From positions 1,612,001 through 1,676,000 of the forward strand of contig NZ_CP118953.1 of NCBI RefSeq assembly GCF_029024625.1: a DNA stretch of 64,000 nucleotides, read 5' to 3'. Below the pieces are notes generated by a model that did no database searches, was not told the origin of the DNA, and worked only from the letters and a program-made list of their open reading frames with translations. Positions 9,201-18,083 of this stretch are shown in pieces; position 1 is the stretch's first letter, and each line of letters begins with the position of its first letter. The position numbers and the translations under genes are program-made. This stretch comes from Staphylococcus chromogenes (GTDB lineage: Bacteria > Bacillota > Bacilli > Staphylococcales > Staphylococcaceae).

Positions 9201-9702
9201 CGCCACCCCCGCTCGTGGCTTTAATCATTAATGGATATCCTGCTTCCTCCGCAAAAGCTTGTGCAGCTTCAAATCCTTCAACAGGACCATCCGTACCTGG
9301 AATGACTGGTAAATCTGCTTTAATCGCAGTCGCACGTGCTTTAACTTTATCTCCAAACATATCGAGATGTTCTAAATGAGGCCCTATAAAGATAATCCCT
9401 TCTTCAGCACAACGTTTCGCAAATTGCATATTTTCACTTAAAAAACCATAACCTGGATGAATCGCATCAACATCTGCCTCTTTAGCAACTTTAATGATAC
9501 GTTCAATATTTAAATAACTTTCAGCTGGTCCTAATTCTTCACCTACGAGATAAGATTCATCTGCTTTATATCTATGTAATGAGCCCATGTCTTCTTTAGA
9601 ATAAATCGCAACCGTTTGAATGTTTAATTCTGTTGCTGCTCTAAAGATACGTATGGCAATTTCTCCGCGGTTTGCGACTAATAACTTACGAATGCGTTTC
9701 AT
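6253..9702 (-). CDS. pycA: pyruvate carboxylase
   Basis: A 1149-residue, full-length biotin enzyme that carboxylates pyruvate to oxaloacetate with ATP and bicarbonate. Domains in order: biotin carboxylase (about 1-450, with GGGGKGM and the EVNPRVQVEHT loop), carboxyltransferase barrel (about 530-800, TFRDAHQSLLATRVR and the metal-site HLHTHDTSG), allosteric linker, and biotinyl carrier domain with EAMKMET (biotinyl Lys about 1112). The single-polypeptide layout is the usual one in staphylococci. AGGAGG precedes the ATG. An extended -10 (TGATATAAT, 9758-9750 on the reverse strand) lies about 50 bases upstream. Confidence 0.97.
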   Translation of the reverse strand: MKRIRKLLVANRGEIAIRIFRAATELNIQTVAIYSKEDMGSLHRYKADESYLVGEELGPAESYLNIERIIKVAKEADVDAIHPGYGFLSENMQFAKRCAEEGIIFIGPHLEHLDMFGDKVKARATAIKADLPVIPGTDGPVEGFEAAQAFAEEAGYPLMIKATSGGGGKGMRIVREASELEEAFTRAKSEAEKSFGNSEVYIEKFIDNPKHIEVQIIGDEEGNIIHLYERDCSVQRRHQKVVEVAPSVSLSDELRERICAAAVDLMKKINYVNAGTVEFLVSGDAFYFIEVNPRVQVEHTITEMITGVDIVKTQILIAEGESLHEEAISMPAQNEIKTLGYAIQCRITTEDPTQDFMPDTGRIVAYRSSGGFGVRLDAGDAFQGAEISPYYDSLLVKVSTHAISYKEAREKMERSLQEMRIRGVKTNIPFLRNVINHQKFASGDYTTKFLENAPELFKIKPSRDRGTKTLEYIGNVTINGFPNVKKRPKPTFEPAEIPKVSAKEVADLRGTKQLLDEKGPQAVANWVKKQKDVLITDTTFRDAHQSLLATRVRSHDLLKIAPATAKVMQDNFSLELWGGATFDVAFNFLKENPWQRLHDLREAIPNVLFQMLLRASNAVGYKNYPDNVIQKFVKQSAEAGVDVFRIFDSLNWVEQMKVANEAVQEAGKISEGTICYTGDILNPERSNIYTLDYYVKLAKTLEREGFHMLAIKDMAGLLKPRAAYELIGELKAAVDLPIHLHTHDTSGNGIIIYKQAIDAGVDIVDTAVAAMSGLTSQPSSNSLYYTLDGFERDLRMDIDGHETLSQYWDATRAYYSDFESDMKSPHTEIYQHEMPGGQYSNLRQQAKSLGLGERFGEVKKMYRRVNFLFGDIVKVTPSSKVVGDMALYMVQNDLDEQAVIRDGHKLDFPESVVSFFKGEIGQPVNGFNKELQQAVLKGQKSLTKRPGEYLEPVDFEALREELQQKQQDKVTDEDLISYALYPKVYEQYVQTYEKFGDVSILDTPTFFFGMRDNETVEIEIDKGKILIITLKTITKPDENGMCTVFFDMNGQARRVQIKDENVQASHLAKPKADKSNPTHIGAQMPGTVLQVNVSEGDAVEANQSLIITEAMKMETTIQAPFKGTVKKVHVSPNEGIETGDLLIEIEQAE

Positions 9703-9749
9703 ATAGCCAACCTCCTAAAAAGTTCGAAAATTCTAAAAATATACGTCCA

Positions 9750-9758
9750 ATTATATCA
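9750..9758 (-). promoter_or_regulatory. extended -10 promoter element for pycA
   Basis: Read on the reverse strand, TGATATAAT fits the TGnTATAAT extended -10 consensus. It lies 48-56 bases before the pycA start. No strong -35 is visible at 17 bases. Confidence 0.6.
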
Positions 9759-9837
9759 AATGACAATTGCAAAATAAAATATTAGCTTCTTTTTTATCAT
9801 TCAATTACAAAATGACGCATTCAATTATTTATAAGTT

Positions 9838-9858
9838 TTAGTTATCATTATCAATAGA
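9838..9858. promoter_or_regulatory. possible Fur-box-like sequence upstream of pycA
   Basis: TTATCATTATC (9842-9852) within GTTATCATTATCAATAG matches one half and centre of the classical Fur box. A second AT-rich ATGATTATTTTAATCATT segment follows at 9873-9890. The match is partial, and this AT-rich DNA could produce it by chance. Confidence 0.3.
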
Positions 9859-9908
9859 AAATAGTTATTACAATGATTATTTTAATCATTTAGATTTTAA
9901 ATGTCAAA

Positions 9909-9960
9909 ATAAAAACGAGAACATTGAATCCTATTACTCATTTAGATTCAAAGCTCTCGT
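9909..9960 (-). terminator. Rho-independent terminator downstream of ftsW
   Basis: ACGAGAACATTGAATC (9915-9930) pairs with GATTCAAAGCTCTCGT (9945-9960) with two internal mismatches. On the reverse strand it is followed by TTTTTATTTTG. Confidence 0.85.
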
Positions 9961-9966
9961 GAAAGT

Positions 9967-11187
9967 CTACATAGATTGCTTTTTTCTCAAATAACGTTGT
10001 CGGGCTTGTTCGTATCTAATTTGTTTAGAAACAATCAATAAAAGGCCCATCGCGACACTCAGACTAAGCATGGAAGATCCACCAAAACTAATAAAAGGTA
10101 ATGGCACCCCCGTTAATGGAATTAATCCAGAAATACCACCTAAATTGACAAAGGTTTGGAAACCGATGTAGCTCGCGATGCCTACACACACCAATTTGTA
10201 AAAATAAGATGATGTACGTGAGGCAAGTTCAAATGCACGATAGACAATAAAAAATAATAAACCGAGCACGATGAGCACACCCAATAATCCCAATTCTTCA
10301 GCTATAATCGCAAATATAAAGTCGGTATGGGGTTCAGGTAAATAGCCGAGTTTCATAATACTATTCCCTAATCCTCTACCAAAAAGCCCTCCATTCCCAA
10401 TTGCTAAAAGGGAATTGGCTAAATGATAGCCGATACCATCTTCAAAATTAAATGGATTTTCTAACGCACTAAATCGTGCTGTTAGATATGTAGGCAAAAT
10501 ATTAATTCTAAACACAACAATAATGATAATGACAACGAAGAGACCTAACAAACTAAAAAAGCCAATTCTCAAAAAATTCTTAACCCCAATTCCAGAATAA
10601 AGAATGATTGAAAAGAAAATCGCTGAAATTAAAAGCGTTTGCCCGACGTCTTTTTGAAGCAGTACAAGACCAATCATAAAACCGACGAATAAAATGGGCC
10701 ATAAAATTGTTGTAGGATCTCTTTGAATTTGCGGTCTTTTGCGCTCAATGATATACGGCACATATAAAATAATCGCTATTTTTAAAAGCTCTGAAACTTG
10801 GAGGTTCATAAATCCTAATCTAATCCAACTTCGGGAACCGTTAATTTCAGAACCTATGACTAACGTTGCTAAAAGAAGTAACAAAATGATGCCCATCATT
10901 CCAACTTGAAACTTAGGCTTTTTTAAAACTTTAACGTTTAATAAATAAGCGATAAAAAATACGATGAGAAAACCTACAATGACATAGATTAATTGTCTCG
11001 TATAAAAATATGTACCTGACACAGGGACGCCACCTGTTAATGTTCCTCTCGTTGCAGCCACCATACTTGCGCTATATACCATTGTTAAACCAATAAAACA
11101 GAGTGCAAGATAAGTGATTAATAATGGAAAATCGATATATTTAGAGGATCTCAAAATATATCGAAGTAAATGTTTTATGTTATTCAT
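9967..11187 (-). CDS. ftsW: FtsW/RodA/SpoVE family peptidoglycan glycosyltransferase
   Basis: A 406-residue polytopic membrane protein with about ten segments. SEDS proteins polymerise lipid II into glycan strands together with a class B penicillin-binding protein. Family signatures include GSRSWIRLG, QVSELLKIA, the catalytic-loop region LPEPHTDFIFAIIAEELG, and LPFISFGGSSMLS. By position (behind ylaN, before pycA) it is the division-type FtsW of staphylococci rather than RodA. The ribosome site is weak (GGATG, about 11 bases before ATG). The gap to ylaN is 76 bases, so the two are probably one transcript. Confidence 0.92.
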   Translation of the reverse strand: MNNIKHLLRYILRSSKYIDFPLLITYLALCFIGLTMVYSASMVAATRGTLTGGVPVSGTYFYTRQLIYVIVGFLIVFFIAYLLNVKVLKKPKFQVGMMGIILLLLLATLVIGSEINGSRSWIRLGFMNLQVSELLKIAIILYVPYIIERKRPQIQRDPTTILWPILFVGFMIGLVLLQKDVGQTLLISAIFFSIILYSGIGVKNFLRIGFFSLLGLFVVIIIIVVFRINILPTYLTARFSALENPFNFEDGIGYHLANSLLAIGNGGLFGRGLGNSIMKLGYLPEPHTDFIFAIIAEELGLLGVLIVLGLLFFIVYRAFELASRTSSYFYKLVCVGIASYIGFQTFVNLGGISGLIPLTGVPLPFISFGGSSMLSLSVAMGLLLIVSKQIRYEQARQRYLRKKQSM

Positions 11188-11263
11188 ATGTTATAATCAT
11201 CCAATTCATCGCAGATACAAAGCGTCATTGCGATAAAATTCTAAGATGGAAAATTTATCGCAA

Positions 11264-11539
11264 CTAAACTGTTGTAAACGCTTCGTGTAATTTTGATAAC
11301 TCTTTTTCGAGACGTAACATTAATGCTTTTCCGTCTTCTTTATCGACGAGGCCGAGTTGTACTGCAAAATCAACTTCTTTTTGTAAGCCGTACATTTGTG
11401 TATCTAAAACTTCCTCATATAAAGGACATTGTGGCAATGTTAAGTTATCTATTTGTACTTTAATGAGCTGTAAAATTCTATCTGCATCTGCATGTAATTG
11501 TTCATATGCTGCATTACTGATGTTCGATTGCTTGCTCAT
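11264..11539 (-). CDS. ylaN: YlaN family protein
   Basis: A 91-residue, mostly helical cytoplasmic protein ([20 protein letters not shown]...). An in-frame ATG at 11569 exists, but GGGGGGA is well placed before ATG 11539. YlaN is essential in S. aureus under some conditions and has been linked to iron homeostasis, where it binds Fe(II) and relieves Fur repression. That knowledge comes from the family, not this sequence. It is encoded just upstream of ftsW. A single conserved Cys sits in [15 protein letters not shown]. Confidence 0.88.
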   Translation of the reverse strand: MSKQSNISNAAYEQLHADADRILQLIKVQIDNLTLPQCPLYEEVLDTQMYGLQKEVDFAVQLGLVDKEDGKALMLRLEKELSKLHEAFTTV

Positions 11540-11674
11540 GACAGAGTCCCCCCATAATTTTATCTTCATGTTAAAAGTTTATCTTAACCTTTTTTAAAAA
11601 GCAAGTGAATTTCATACGTCTCCTACTTAAGTGTGATAAAATAAATATAGATTATTTGAGGGAGTGCAATAAAT

Positions 11675-12157
11675 ATGATTCAAATTAAAGGGGCTGTAAA
11701 ATTTCCAATTACTTTAGATAGTTCAACTTGGATTTTTGATGACCGCAAAGTTCGTATTGAAGATTTAAAACAAGGGGTCTTTGATGGAGAAAAACCTATT
11801 AAATTCGAAGACAACCGTGAATGGAATCGCGCAATTTTAGAAGGGCAAACGAATCCCCCAACATTGAATTCTGAAATTGAATATAAAAAGCGTGCGGTAT
11901 TAGAAGGTTCATTTGCCATCAATATGACACCTTTCTTCAAAAATGCCGAACCACATGATCATGCATCTATCATACGTCTATCCAATGAAAACAACCATAT
12001 TGATATTCCTTTCAATTTATTACCTTATTTATTCTTTCAATTCTCAAAAGAAGGTAAAAGATTATACAAAAATGACGCTGTAGATAGTTTTGTATATCAA
12101 AAAGAAACAGGAGTAGAGTATCCTTTCGAGTACGTTACGCATATCGAGGTGTTATAA
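11675..12157 (+). CDS. conserved hypothetical protein, probably YlaL-like
   Basis: A 160-residue acidic soluble protein starting MIQIKGAVKFPITLDSSTWIFDDRKVRIEDL. A TTGAGGGAG site lies before the ATG. I think it corresponds to Bacillus YlaL, which lies in the same ylaN/ftsW neighbourhood, but the assignment rests on memory and position. It contains HDHASIIRLSNENNHIDIPFNLLPYLFFQF, which looks like a structured beta domain. No signal or membrane segments are visible. It is immediately followed, without spacing, by the zinc-ribbon gene at 12158. Confidence 0.72.
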   Translation: MIQIKGAVKFPITLDSSTWIFDDRKVRIEDLKQGVFDGEKPIKFEDNREWNRAILEGQTNPPTLNSEIEYKKRAVLEGSFAINMTPFFKNAEPHDHASIIRLSNENNHIDIPFNLLPYLFFQFSKEGKRLYKNDAVDSFVYQKETGVEYPFEYVTHIEVL

Positions 12158-12343
12158 ATGCAAAAAGAAAAATGTATCATTTGCGACACGGAAGTTTTAT
12201 TAGATGAGAATACAGTCATCGCTAAACGTTTGAAAAACAACCCTATTCAAACCTTTATGTGCGATGAATGTAAGAGTCGTTTAGATACACCCAAACAACG
12301 TCATAACCCCTCACATCTTCTCATCTGTGAAAGTAGAGCATGA
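12158..12343 (+). CDS. small zinc-ribbon protein, YlaI-like (DUF2197)
   Basis: A 61-residue protein with two CxxC knuckles (CIIC at residues 6-9 and CDEC at 35-38), a typical zinc-ribbon layout. The spacing and the motif KRLKNNPIQTFMCDECKSRL resemble Bacillus YlaI. Its ATG directly follows the stop codon of the preceding gene (TAA then ATG), and GAGGTG lies in the preceding reading frame, so translation is probably coupled. The function of the family is unknown; the zinc site is inferred from the cysteines. Confidence 0.75.
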   Translation: MQKEKCIICDTEVLLDENTVIAKRLKNNPIQTFMCDECKSRLDTPKQRHNPSHLLICESRA

Positions 12344-12400
12344 ATCTCATTAAATTGTTCCAAAGTGGGAACTGGGATAAAGAAAGTCTATCACAAATAA

Positions 12401-12447
12401 ATAGCCCTCAAAATTTACCTTGGGATAAATTTTGAGGGCTATTTTTT
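12401..12447 (+). terminator. strong Rho-independent terminator after the ylaI-like gene
   Basis: ATAGCCCTCAAAATTTA (12401-12417) and TAAATTTTGAGGGCTAT (12426-12442) form a perfect 17-bp stem with an 8-base loop, followed by TTTTT. Confidence 0.95.
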
Positions 12448-12601
12448 ATAAAACTAAAATAACTCGATTAGCCTCAATTAAATATACTCGGTGACGTAAA
12501 TTTACGAATAAATTTCTCAAATTTGTTTGAAGCCTTTTGCAAGTGCTCTAGGTCTCAAATATAAATGAAAAAAAACATTTGTCATTTGAATAGTTAGTAT
12601 A

Positions 12602-13726
12602 TTAGGCCTCTTTTTTTGGAACTGGGAAGAGTCCATCATTAAATAAGTCCCAAATCTCTTTAGGCAGTTGATGGTGATCTTCTCTAGTAGCGTCAAATTG
12701 ATTAATAATTTCATTTTCGCGGTTGTCTTTTATTTTAGAGACGAGCTGAGCATCTAATAACAAGCCTCTTCCTAAAGCGATTAAATCAGCACCTGCTTCA
12801 ATACCTGAAAGTGCAGTTTCTCCAGAATAAACTGAACCTATACCTATTAACGGCATACGCCCATCCACCCATTTTTTCAAGAGCGTAATTCTTTTTTCTC
12901 CTTGATACTTACCTTCTCTTGTAGTGGATTGAACATCCATTAATGAAGCATGTAAATAATCTAAAGGATATTGTGTTAACATTTGAATTAATTCTTTAGT
13001 CAACTCCATAGTGATTCCAGGGGATTCCGCTTCCTCTGGGGAGAATCGATATCCTACGATGAAGTCTTTAGGTGCCAATGCTGTTTTCACATCGAGCACT
13101 TCCTCAACAACAGCCTTTGGATACGCCATTGGGTTTTGCCACTCATCATTTCTACGGTTGTAATAAGGTGAAACGAATTCATGTATAAGGTAATGGTTCG
13201 CACCATGAATTTCAATCCCATCAAAGCCTGCTTGAATGGCCAAGGCAGTCGCGTGGCCGTAATCTTTGATAGATTGTTCAACTTCCTCACGCGTCATAGC
13301 TCTTGAAGCATGTTTTTCGGGTTTACAATAACCATAATCTTCCACTTCACTTGGCGCTTTAACATCTCCATTTGGCACATATTCAGGTAAAGAACGTGCA
13401 CCCCCATGATGGATTTGCATAATCGCTACTGCACCATTTTGTTTAATCGTATCTGCAAGACGTTTAAGTCCTTCTAAATCTGATTCTTTAGAAATTGACG
13501 GATGTCCAGGAAACGCTTTTCCTTCTATGTTAATGTAACTTGCTGCAGTAATCGCCATTCCGACATCTTTTGTTCTAGAACGGACAAATTCAATCTCTCT
13601 ATCTGAAGCTGTACCATCCTCATTAGAAATTGTATGCGTTAAAGGCGCTAAAACAAACTTATTTTTCACCTTTTTACCATTGGGAAAAGTAAGACTTTCA
13701 AATAATGTATCATTGCGTTGAGACAT
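12602..13726 (-). CDS. old yellow enzyme family NADH-dependent flavin oxidoreductase
   Basis: A 374-residue FMN-dependent TIM-barrel protein. Recognisable parts are KNKFVLAPLTH near the N-terminus, QIHHGGAR (substrate/FMN region), GIEIHGANHYLIHEFVSPYYNRRNDEW (the family EIHxAxxYLxxxFxSPxxNxRxD signature), and GIGSVYSGETALSGIEAGADLIALGRGLL for FMN phosphate binding. The physiological substrate is unknown; relatives reduce activated C=C bonds. AGGAGG precedes the ATG. The gene stands alone between typA and the ylaI-like gene; from memory, S. aureus lacks it here, so it may be an insertion or a retained ancestral gene. Confidence 0.88.
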   Translation of the reverse strand: MSQRNDTLFESLTFPNGKKVKNKFVLAPLTHTISNEDGTASDREIEFVRSRTKDVGMAITAASYINIEGKAFPGHPSISKESDLEGLKRLADTIKQNGAVAIMQIHHGGARSLPEYVPNGDVKAPSEVEDYGYCKPEKHASRAMTREEVEQSIKDYGHATALAIQAGFDGIEIHGANHYLIHEFVSPYYNRRNDEWQNPMAYPKAVVEEVLDVKTALAPKDFIVGYRFSPEEAESPGITMELTKELIQMLTQYPLDYLHASLMDVQSTTREGKYQGEKRITLLKKWVDGRMPLIGIGSVYSGETALSGIEAGADLIALGRGLLLDAQLVSKIKDNRENEIINQFDATREDHHQLPKEIWDLFNDGLFPVPKKEA

Positions 13727-13865
13727 TTTGAGACCTCCTTTAATATAACTCCAGTGTAATACAAATAGAATAACCGATAAATCAACTCGACTTGATGTAT
13801 AGATTCACCCCTTTACTTATTGAAACCTAAAGAGCTATTGTCTTATGCATGCTCACATAATAAGA

Positions 13866-13902
13866 ACGGTGAGAACCACTATTTTTATAGTCATCCTCAC
13901 CG
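13866..13902 (-). terminator. Rho-independent terminator downstream of typA
   Basis: CGGTGAG and CTCACCG arms with an inner ACTAT/ATAGT pair form an imperfect 16-bp stem around ATTTTTAT. On the reverse strand TTCTTATTATG follows. Confidence 0.7.
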
Positions 13903-13933
13903 CTCATTTCTCATCTAAACATAATCTATTAAA

Positions 13934-15781
13934 TTATTCATTCTCTTCCATCATTTGTTTCATACGTTTAGCTTCTTTTTCACGCTGACCCTTATTTAAA
14001 ATTTTCTTTCTTAAACGTACATTTTCAGGTGTTACTTCGACTAACTCATCATCATTGATGAACTCTAAAGCTTCCTCTAATGTAAGGATACGTGGTTTTT
14101 TCATTGTTTCTGTTTGATCTTTAGTAGCAGATCGTACGTTAGTTTGATGTTTGACTTTCGTAATATTCACCGTTAAATCATTTTCACGGTTGTTTTGGCC
14201 GACAATCATACCTTCGTAAACTTCTGTTCCTGGCTCCATAAAGTTAATCCCACGATCTTCGAGACCTAATATTGCATATTCACTTGCACTACCTTGGTCC
14301 ATCGATACGAGCACACCGTTACGGCGTCCACCAATACGTCCTTTGATACGTGGACGGAATTCATCAAATGTATGGTTAATAATGCCATATCCTCTTGTCA
14401 TAGACATAAACTCAGTTGTATAACCAATTAACCCACGTGCAGGTACATTAAAAATTAATCGTGTTAGGCCATTATCTGTTGTCGTCATATCAACCATCTC
14501 GCCTTTACGTTGACCCAATGACTCTATCACAGATCCTGCATATTCTTCCGGCACTTCGGCTTGCACACGTTCGAAAGGTTCGTGCGGTTCGCCATCAATA
14601 TCTTTTAAAATAACTTGAGGTTTAGAAACTTGTAATTCAAATCCTTCACGACGCATGTTTTCAATCAGAATGGACAAATGTAATTCTCCACGTCCAGCTA
14701 CAGTCCAAGCATCAGGTGAATCTGTAGGTGTGACTTTTAAGGACACATCTGTTTCTAATTGATTGTCTAATCGTTCTTGAATTTGACGTGCAGTCACAAA
14801 TTGACCTTCTCGTCCGGCAAATGGTGAATTATTTACTCTAAAAGTCATTTCTAATGTCGGTTCATCAATACGTAAGACTGGAAGTTTATCTTGATAATCT
14901 TGAGGTGTAATGGTTTCACCTACGTTGATATCTTCCATACCTGAAACTGCAATTAGATCACCTGCATAGGCTTCTTGGATTTCCTCACGTTTCAAACCAA
15001 AGTAACCAAATATTTTTGTCACTCGGAAATTTTTAACACTGCCATCTAGTTTTAAAAGTGATACACTTTCACCCACACGCATCGTTCCTCTGAAGACACG
15101 GCCAATACCAATACGGCCAACATAATCATTATAGTCTAATAATGCGGGCTGGAATTGTAGGGGTTCATCACGATTATCAATCGGTGCTGGAACATAATCT
15201 ATAATCGTTTCATATAAGCATTGCATATTTTCATCTTGTTTGTCTGCATCAAGGCTCGCTGTACCACTGATTGCTGAGGCATAAACGACTGGGAATTCTA
15301 ATTGTTCATCATTTGCATCTAACTCGATAAACAAGTCTAACACTTCATCTACGACCCCTTCAGGACGTGCTGAAGGCTTGTCGATTTTATTCACTACAAC
15401 GACAGGTTTTAAATTTTGCTCTAAAGCTTTTTTCAATACGAAACGTGTTTGAGGCATTGTCCCTTCGTAGGCATCTACGACAAGGACAACCCCATCTACC
15501 ATTTTCATGATACGTTCAACTTCGCCACCAAAATCGGCATGTCCAGGTGTATCTAATATATTAATTCTTGTACCTTTATAATCAACTGCAGTGTTTTTCG
15601 CTAAGATTGTAATCCCACGTTCTCTTTCTAAATCATTAGAATCCATTGCGCGTTCCGCCACATGTTCATTTTCACGAAAAATACCAGATTGTTTTAATAA
15701 TTCATCAACCAAAGTTGTTTTACCATGGTCAACGTGAGCGATAATCGCAATATTACGAACATCTTCTCTAAATTTAGTCAT
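13934..15781 (-). CDS. typA: translational GTPase TypA/BipA
   Basis: A 615-residue ribosome-associated GTPase related to EF-G that affects ribosome assembly and stress or cold growth. G motifs are complete: AHVDHGKTT (residues 15-23), switch [18 protein letters not shown], and the SA-type guanine loop. Downstream come the beta-barrel domain II, two EF-G-like domains and the TypA-specific C-terminal domain ([24 protein letters not shown]). The length is normal. Its promoter side is divergent from the small ylaF gene. Confidence 0.96.
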   Translation of the reverse strand: MTKFREDVRNIAIIAHVDHGKTTLVDELLKQSGIFRENEHVAERAMDSNDLERERGITILAKNTAVDYKGTRINILDTPGHADFGGEVERIMKMVDGVVLVVDAYEGTMPQTRFVLKKALEQNLKPVVVVNKIDKPSARPEGVVDEVLDLFIELDANDEQLEFPVVYASAISGTASLDADKQDENMQCLYETIIDYVPAPIDNRDEPLQFQPALLDYNDYVGRIGIGRVFRGTMRVGESVSLLKLDGSVKNFRVTKIFGYFGLKREEIQEAYAGDLIAVSGMEDINVGETITPQDYQDKLPVLRIDEPTLEMTFRVNNSPFAGREGQFVTARQIQERLDNQLETDVSLKVTPTDSPDAWTVAGRGELHLSILIENMRREGFELQVSKPQVILKDIDGEPHEPFERVQAEVPEEYAGSVIESLGQRKGEMVDMTTTDNGLTRLIFNVPARGLIGYTTEFMSMTRGYGIINHTFDEFRPRIKGRIGGRRNGVLVSMDQGSASEYAILGLEDRGINFMEPGTEVYEGMIVGQNNRENDLTVNITKVKHQTNVRSATKDQTETMKKPRILTLEEALEFINDDELVEVTPENVRLRKKILNKGQREKEAKRMKQMMEENE

Positions 15782-15878
15782 ACATTAATTTCCTTTCTTG
15801 AGTAAATTACCACTTTCTTTTACAACTCGTTTATTATATCATATAAATGAAATGACGACACAGTTAGGTGGAATAAAG

Positions 15879-16064
15879 ATGCAAAAGTCTAAATTAATTT
15901 TTTTCATACTTGCACTTGTTGCAGTGTTCTTTTTAACAATGTTTAGCTTTGCAATCGCTGCAACGAATATTTTATGGATGTGTATTACCTTCCTTTTATT
16001 AATGGCCACTTTAGGTTATGGCTTTTCACTAAAAAAGAAATACCGCGAAAATGATTGGTTTTAG
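15879..16064 (+). CDS. small membrane protein, YlaF-like (DUF5325)
   Basis: A 61-residue protein with two hydrophobic segments (about 5-24 and 29-47) and a charged tail KKKYRENDWF. TTAGGTGGA precedes ATG 15879; an in-frame start at 15798 has no ribosome site and is rejected. Bacillus ylaF lies beside typA (ylaG) in the same divergent arrangement, supporting the assignment. Function unknown. Confidence 0.75.
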   Translation: MQKSKLIFFILALVAVFFLTMFSFAIAATNILWMCITFLLLMATLGYGFSLKKKYRENDWF

Positions 16065-16086
16065 GATTAAAACAATTTTATAAACA

Positions 16087-16122
16087 TAAAACGGGTTGAG
16101 TTCGGCACTCAACCCGTTTTAT
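16087..16122 (+). terminator. terminator after the ylaF-like gene
   Basis: AAAACGGGTTGAGT (16088-16101) and ACTCAACCCGTTTT (16107-16120) form a 14-bp stem with a 5-base loop, then ATTTA. It can act in both directions. Confidence 0.88.
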
Positions 16123-16255
16123 TTAGCTGACTGCCCACCTCGTCAACTTGAATACATTGAAAATATCACTCATTATTTATCACACACTAGCTTTCATAAC
16201 ATGAAAATATCAGAATTTTGAAGCCCCATATAGTAACAAGCGAGACTTCCACTTT

Positions 16256-17068
16256 TTATTTGAATCGTTGTTGGAGTTCTCGTAAAACATCTTGTTGCGG
16301 TTGTAAATAATGGGTCAATATTTCTTCATGAATCGCTGGGTTCCCGATTAACACTGTACTGTGTGTCGTAATAGATAAAGCCTCTCCTAAAAAGCTCGTC
16401 CCTTTTCCTCCAACTTCTTGTAAAATAATTAATCCACCTGCATAATCCCATGGATGTAAACGCGGTGTAATGTAAGCAGAAAGTAAACCAGTCGCCACAT
16501 ACACAATCTCTAAAGCGGCAGAACCATAAGCTCTCGCTGTTCTTGAATCTTGTATAATAGGTTGTAATATGGCGCCCATTTGAGGCTTAGTTAACCAATT
16601 AGGATTTAAACCTACAATACTTTCTTTCAAAGCGGTGGATTGTAATGATGGGAGAGGTGTTTCGTTTTTATAAGCGCCTTTATTTGCTTTTGCATGATAT
16701 AAAATATCTCTCATTACATCATAAACAAAACCTGCATACGCTTGTCCATCTTTGAATATTCCAATTGAAATAGCAAAATTTTGTTTCTGATGGATAAAAT
16801 TTAATGTCCCATCAATAGGATCAATCACCCAAACTACGCCTTCCGTCGAATCAATGTCGTGACCATGACCTTCTTCTCCAATAATTTTATGATGAGGATA
16901 TTGTGCTTGAATTTGATTAACAATAAATGTTTCTACAGATTTATCTACATTGGTCACTAAATCGTTGGGATTTGATTTAGCCTCTATTTCAAGATCTTCA
17001 TTCATCCATTTACGAATATTATTTCCAGCTTCTAAAACTAAATTTTTAGCGAAATCATATAAATGCAT
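16256..17068 (-). CDS. suhB: inositol monophosphatase family protein
   Basis: A 270-residue Mg-dependent, Li-sensitive phosphatase family member. Metal-binding motifs are all present: GEEGHG (Glu), WVIDPIDGTLNFIH (Asp-Pro-Ile-Asp-Gly-Thr) and HPWDYAGGLIILQEVGG near the C-terminus. AGGAG lies eight bases before ATG 17068; longer in-frame starts (TTG 17101, ATG 17074) have worse spacing. The true substrate is unknown and could be an inositol or nucleotide phosphate. A possible -10 TATAAT lies at 17095-17100 on the reverse strand, divergent from yktB. Confidence 0.88.
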   Translation of the reverse strand: MHLYDFAKNLVLEAGNNIRKWMNEDLEIEAKSNPNDLVTNVDKSVETFIVNQIQAQYPHHKIIGEEGHGHDIDSTEGVVWVIDPIDGTLNFIHQKQNFAISIGIFKDGQAYAGFVYDVMRDILYHAKANKGAYKNETPLPSLQSTALKESIVGLNPNWLTKPQMGAILQPIIQDSRTARAYGSAALEIVYVATGLLSAYITPRLHPWDYAGGLIILQEVGGKGTSFLGEALSITTHSTVLIGNPAIHEEILTHYLQPQQDVLRELQQRFK

Positions 17069-17183
17069 CAGCATCACTCCTAGTTGTCTTACATTATACA
17101 ATAAATCATTATATTATGAATGTTTTAGAAACTAAGTTATGCTATAAATAATCTAAAAAAACTGCAACTTAGGAGGAACAATA

Positions 17184-17795
17184 ATGACAAAATATACGTT
17201 CAGTCCCAAAGACTTCAAAGTGTTTCAAGTAGAAGGATTAGAGGCGCGTATGACGGCTTTAGATGAACATATCCGTCCACAATTTTATCAACTTAGCGAT
17301 TATTTTACGGAGTATTTAAAAACAATGACAGGTGAAACGTTTTATGCTCATGTTGCAAAACATGCACGTCGCACGGTCAATCCTCCGAAAGATACTTGGG
17401 TCGCTTTTGCAACAAATCAACGGGGGTACAAAATGCAACCGCATTTTCAAATCGGTCTTTTTGAAGATCACTTATTTGCCATGTATGGCGTTATGCATGA
17501 AGATAAAAATAAAGCAGAAGACGTTAAAATTTTCGAAGACAAGCTAGACACTTTAATGCACTTACCTGAAGACTTTCAAATCTCATTAGATCACACGCAA
17601 CCTGACAAGTCGAAAATTAGCCACTTATCACAAGAAGATGTATTAAAAGGGATTCAACGTGCGCAAAGCGTTAAAAAGGGTGAATTTTTCATCGCCCGAG
17701 CATTAAAACCAAATGCTAAAGAATTAAAAACAGATAAAGCTTTCATCGCCTTTTTAGAAGAAACTTTTGAACACTTATTAAAATTTTACAAATAA
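17184..17795 (+). CDS. yktB: UPF0637 family protein (YktB, DUF1054)
   Basis: A 203-residue soluble protein ([23 protein letters not shown]...) with the family block [29 protein letters not shown] and an [19 protein letters not shown] strand region. AGGAGG lies before the ATG. The family is widely conserved in Bacilli with no established function. It is divergent from the phosphatase gene and followed by its own terminator. Confidence 0.88.
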   Translation: MTKYTFSPKDFKVFQVEGLEARMTALDEHIRPQFYQLSDYFTEYLKTMTGETFYAHVAKHARRTVNPPKDTWVAFATNQRGYKMQPHFQIGLFEDHLFAMYGVMHEDKNKAEDVKIFEDKLDTLMHLPEDFQISLDHTQPDKSKISHLSQEDVLKGIQRAQSVKKGEFFIARALKPNAKELKTDKAFIAFLEETFEHLLKFYK

Positions 17796-17834
17796 AATTG
17801 GAAAACTTCTTTTCCATGGTGAACTTAACTACTT

Positions 17835-17900
17835 AAAAAAACGCTATTTAGTCTTAACGAACCTTTTATCAAAGTTGGACTGAACAGAGCGTTTTTTTCT
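17835..17900 (+). terminator. terminator after yktB
   Basis: AAAAAACGCT (17835-17844) pairs with AGCGTTTTTT (17888-17897). Inner AGTC (17849-17852) and GACT (17878-17881) also pair. T-rich tail. Confidence 0.75.
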
Positions 17901-18016
17901 TTATAAATGGTCTCCTGACTAACAGTGATGACTTTTTCATCGTACGCTTCCACACTCCAGTTGTTTACTTTTAATAATGCCTCTTTATTTTGTAATACAT
18001 TCTATCTATACCTAAC

Positions 18017-18056
18017 CAAAAAAGACAAACTTTCCAAAGGTTAGGAAAGTTTGTCT
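18017..18056 (-). terminator. terminator after the DUF4064 gene at 18084
   Basis: AGACAAACTTTCC (18023-18035) and GGAAAGTTTGTCT (18044-18056) form a perfect 13-bp stem with an 8-base loop. On the reverse strand TTTTTT follows. Confidence 0.93.
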
Positions 18057-18083
18057 CAAATTTAACAATGAAATATCAAATTA

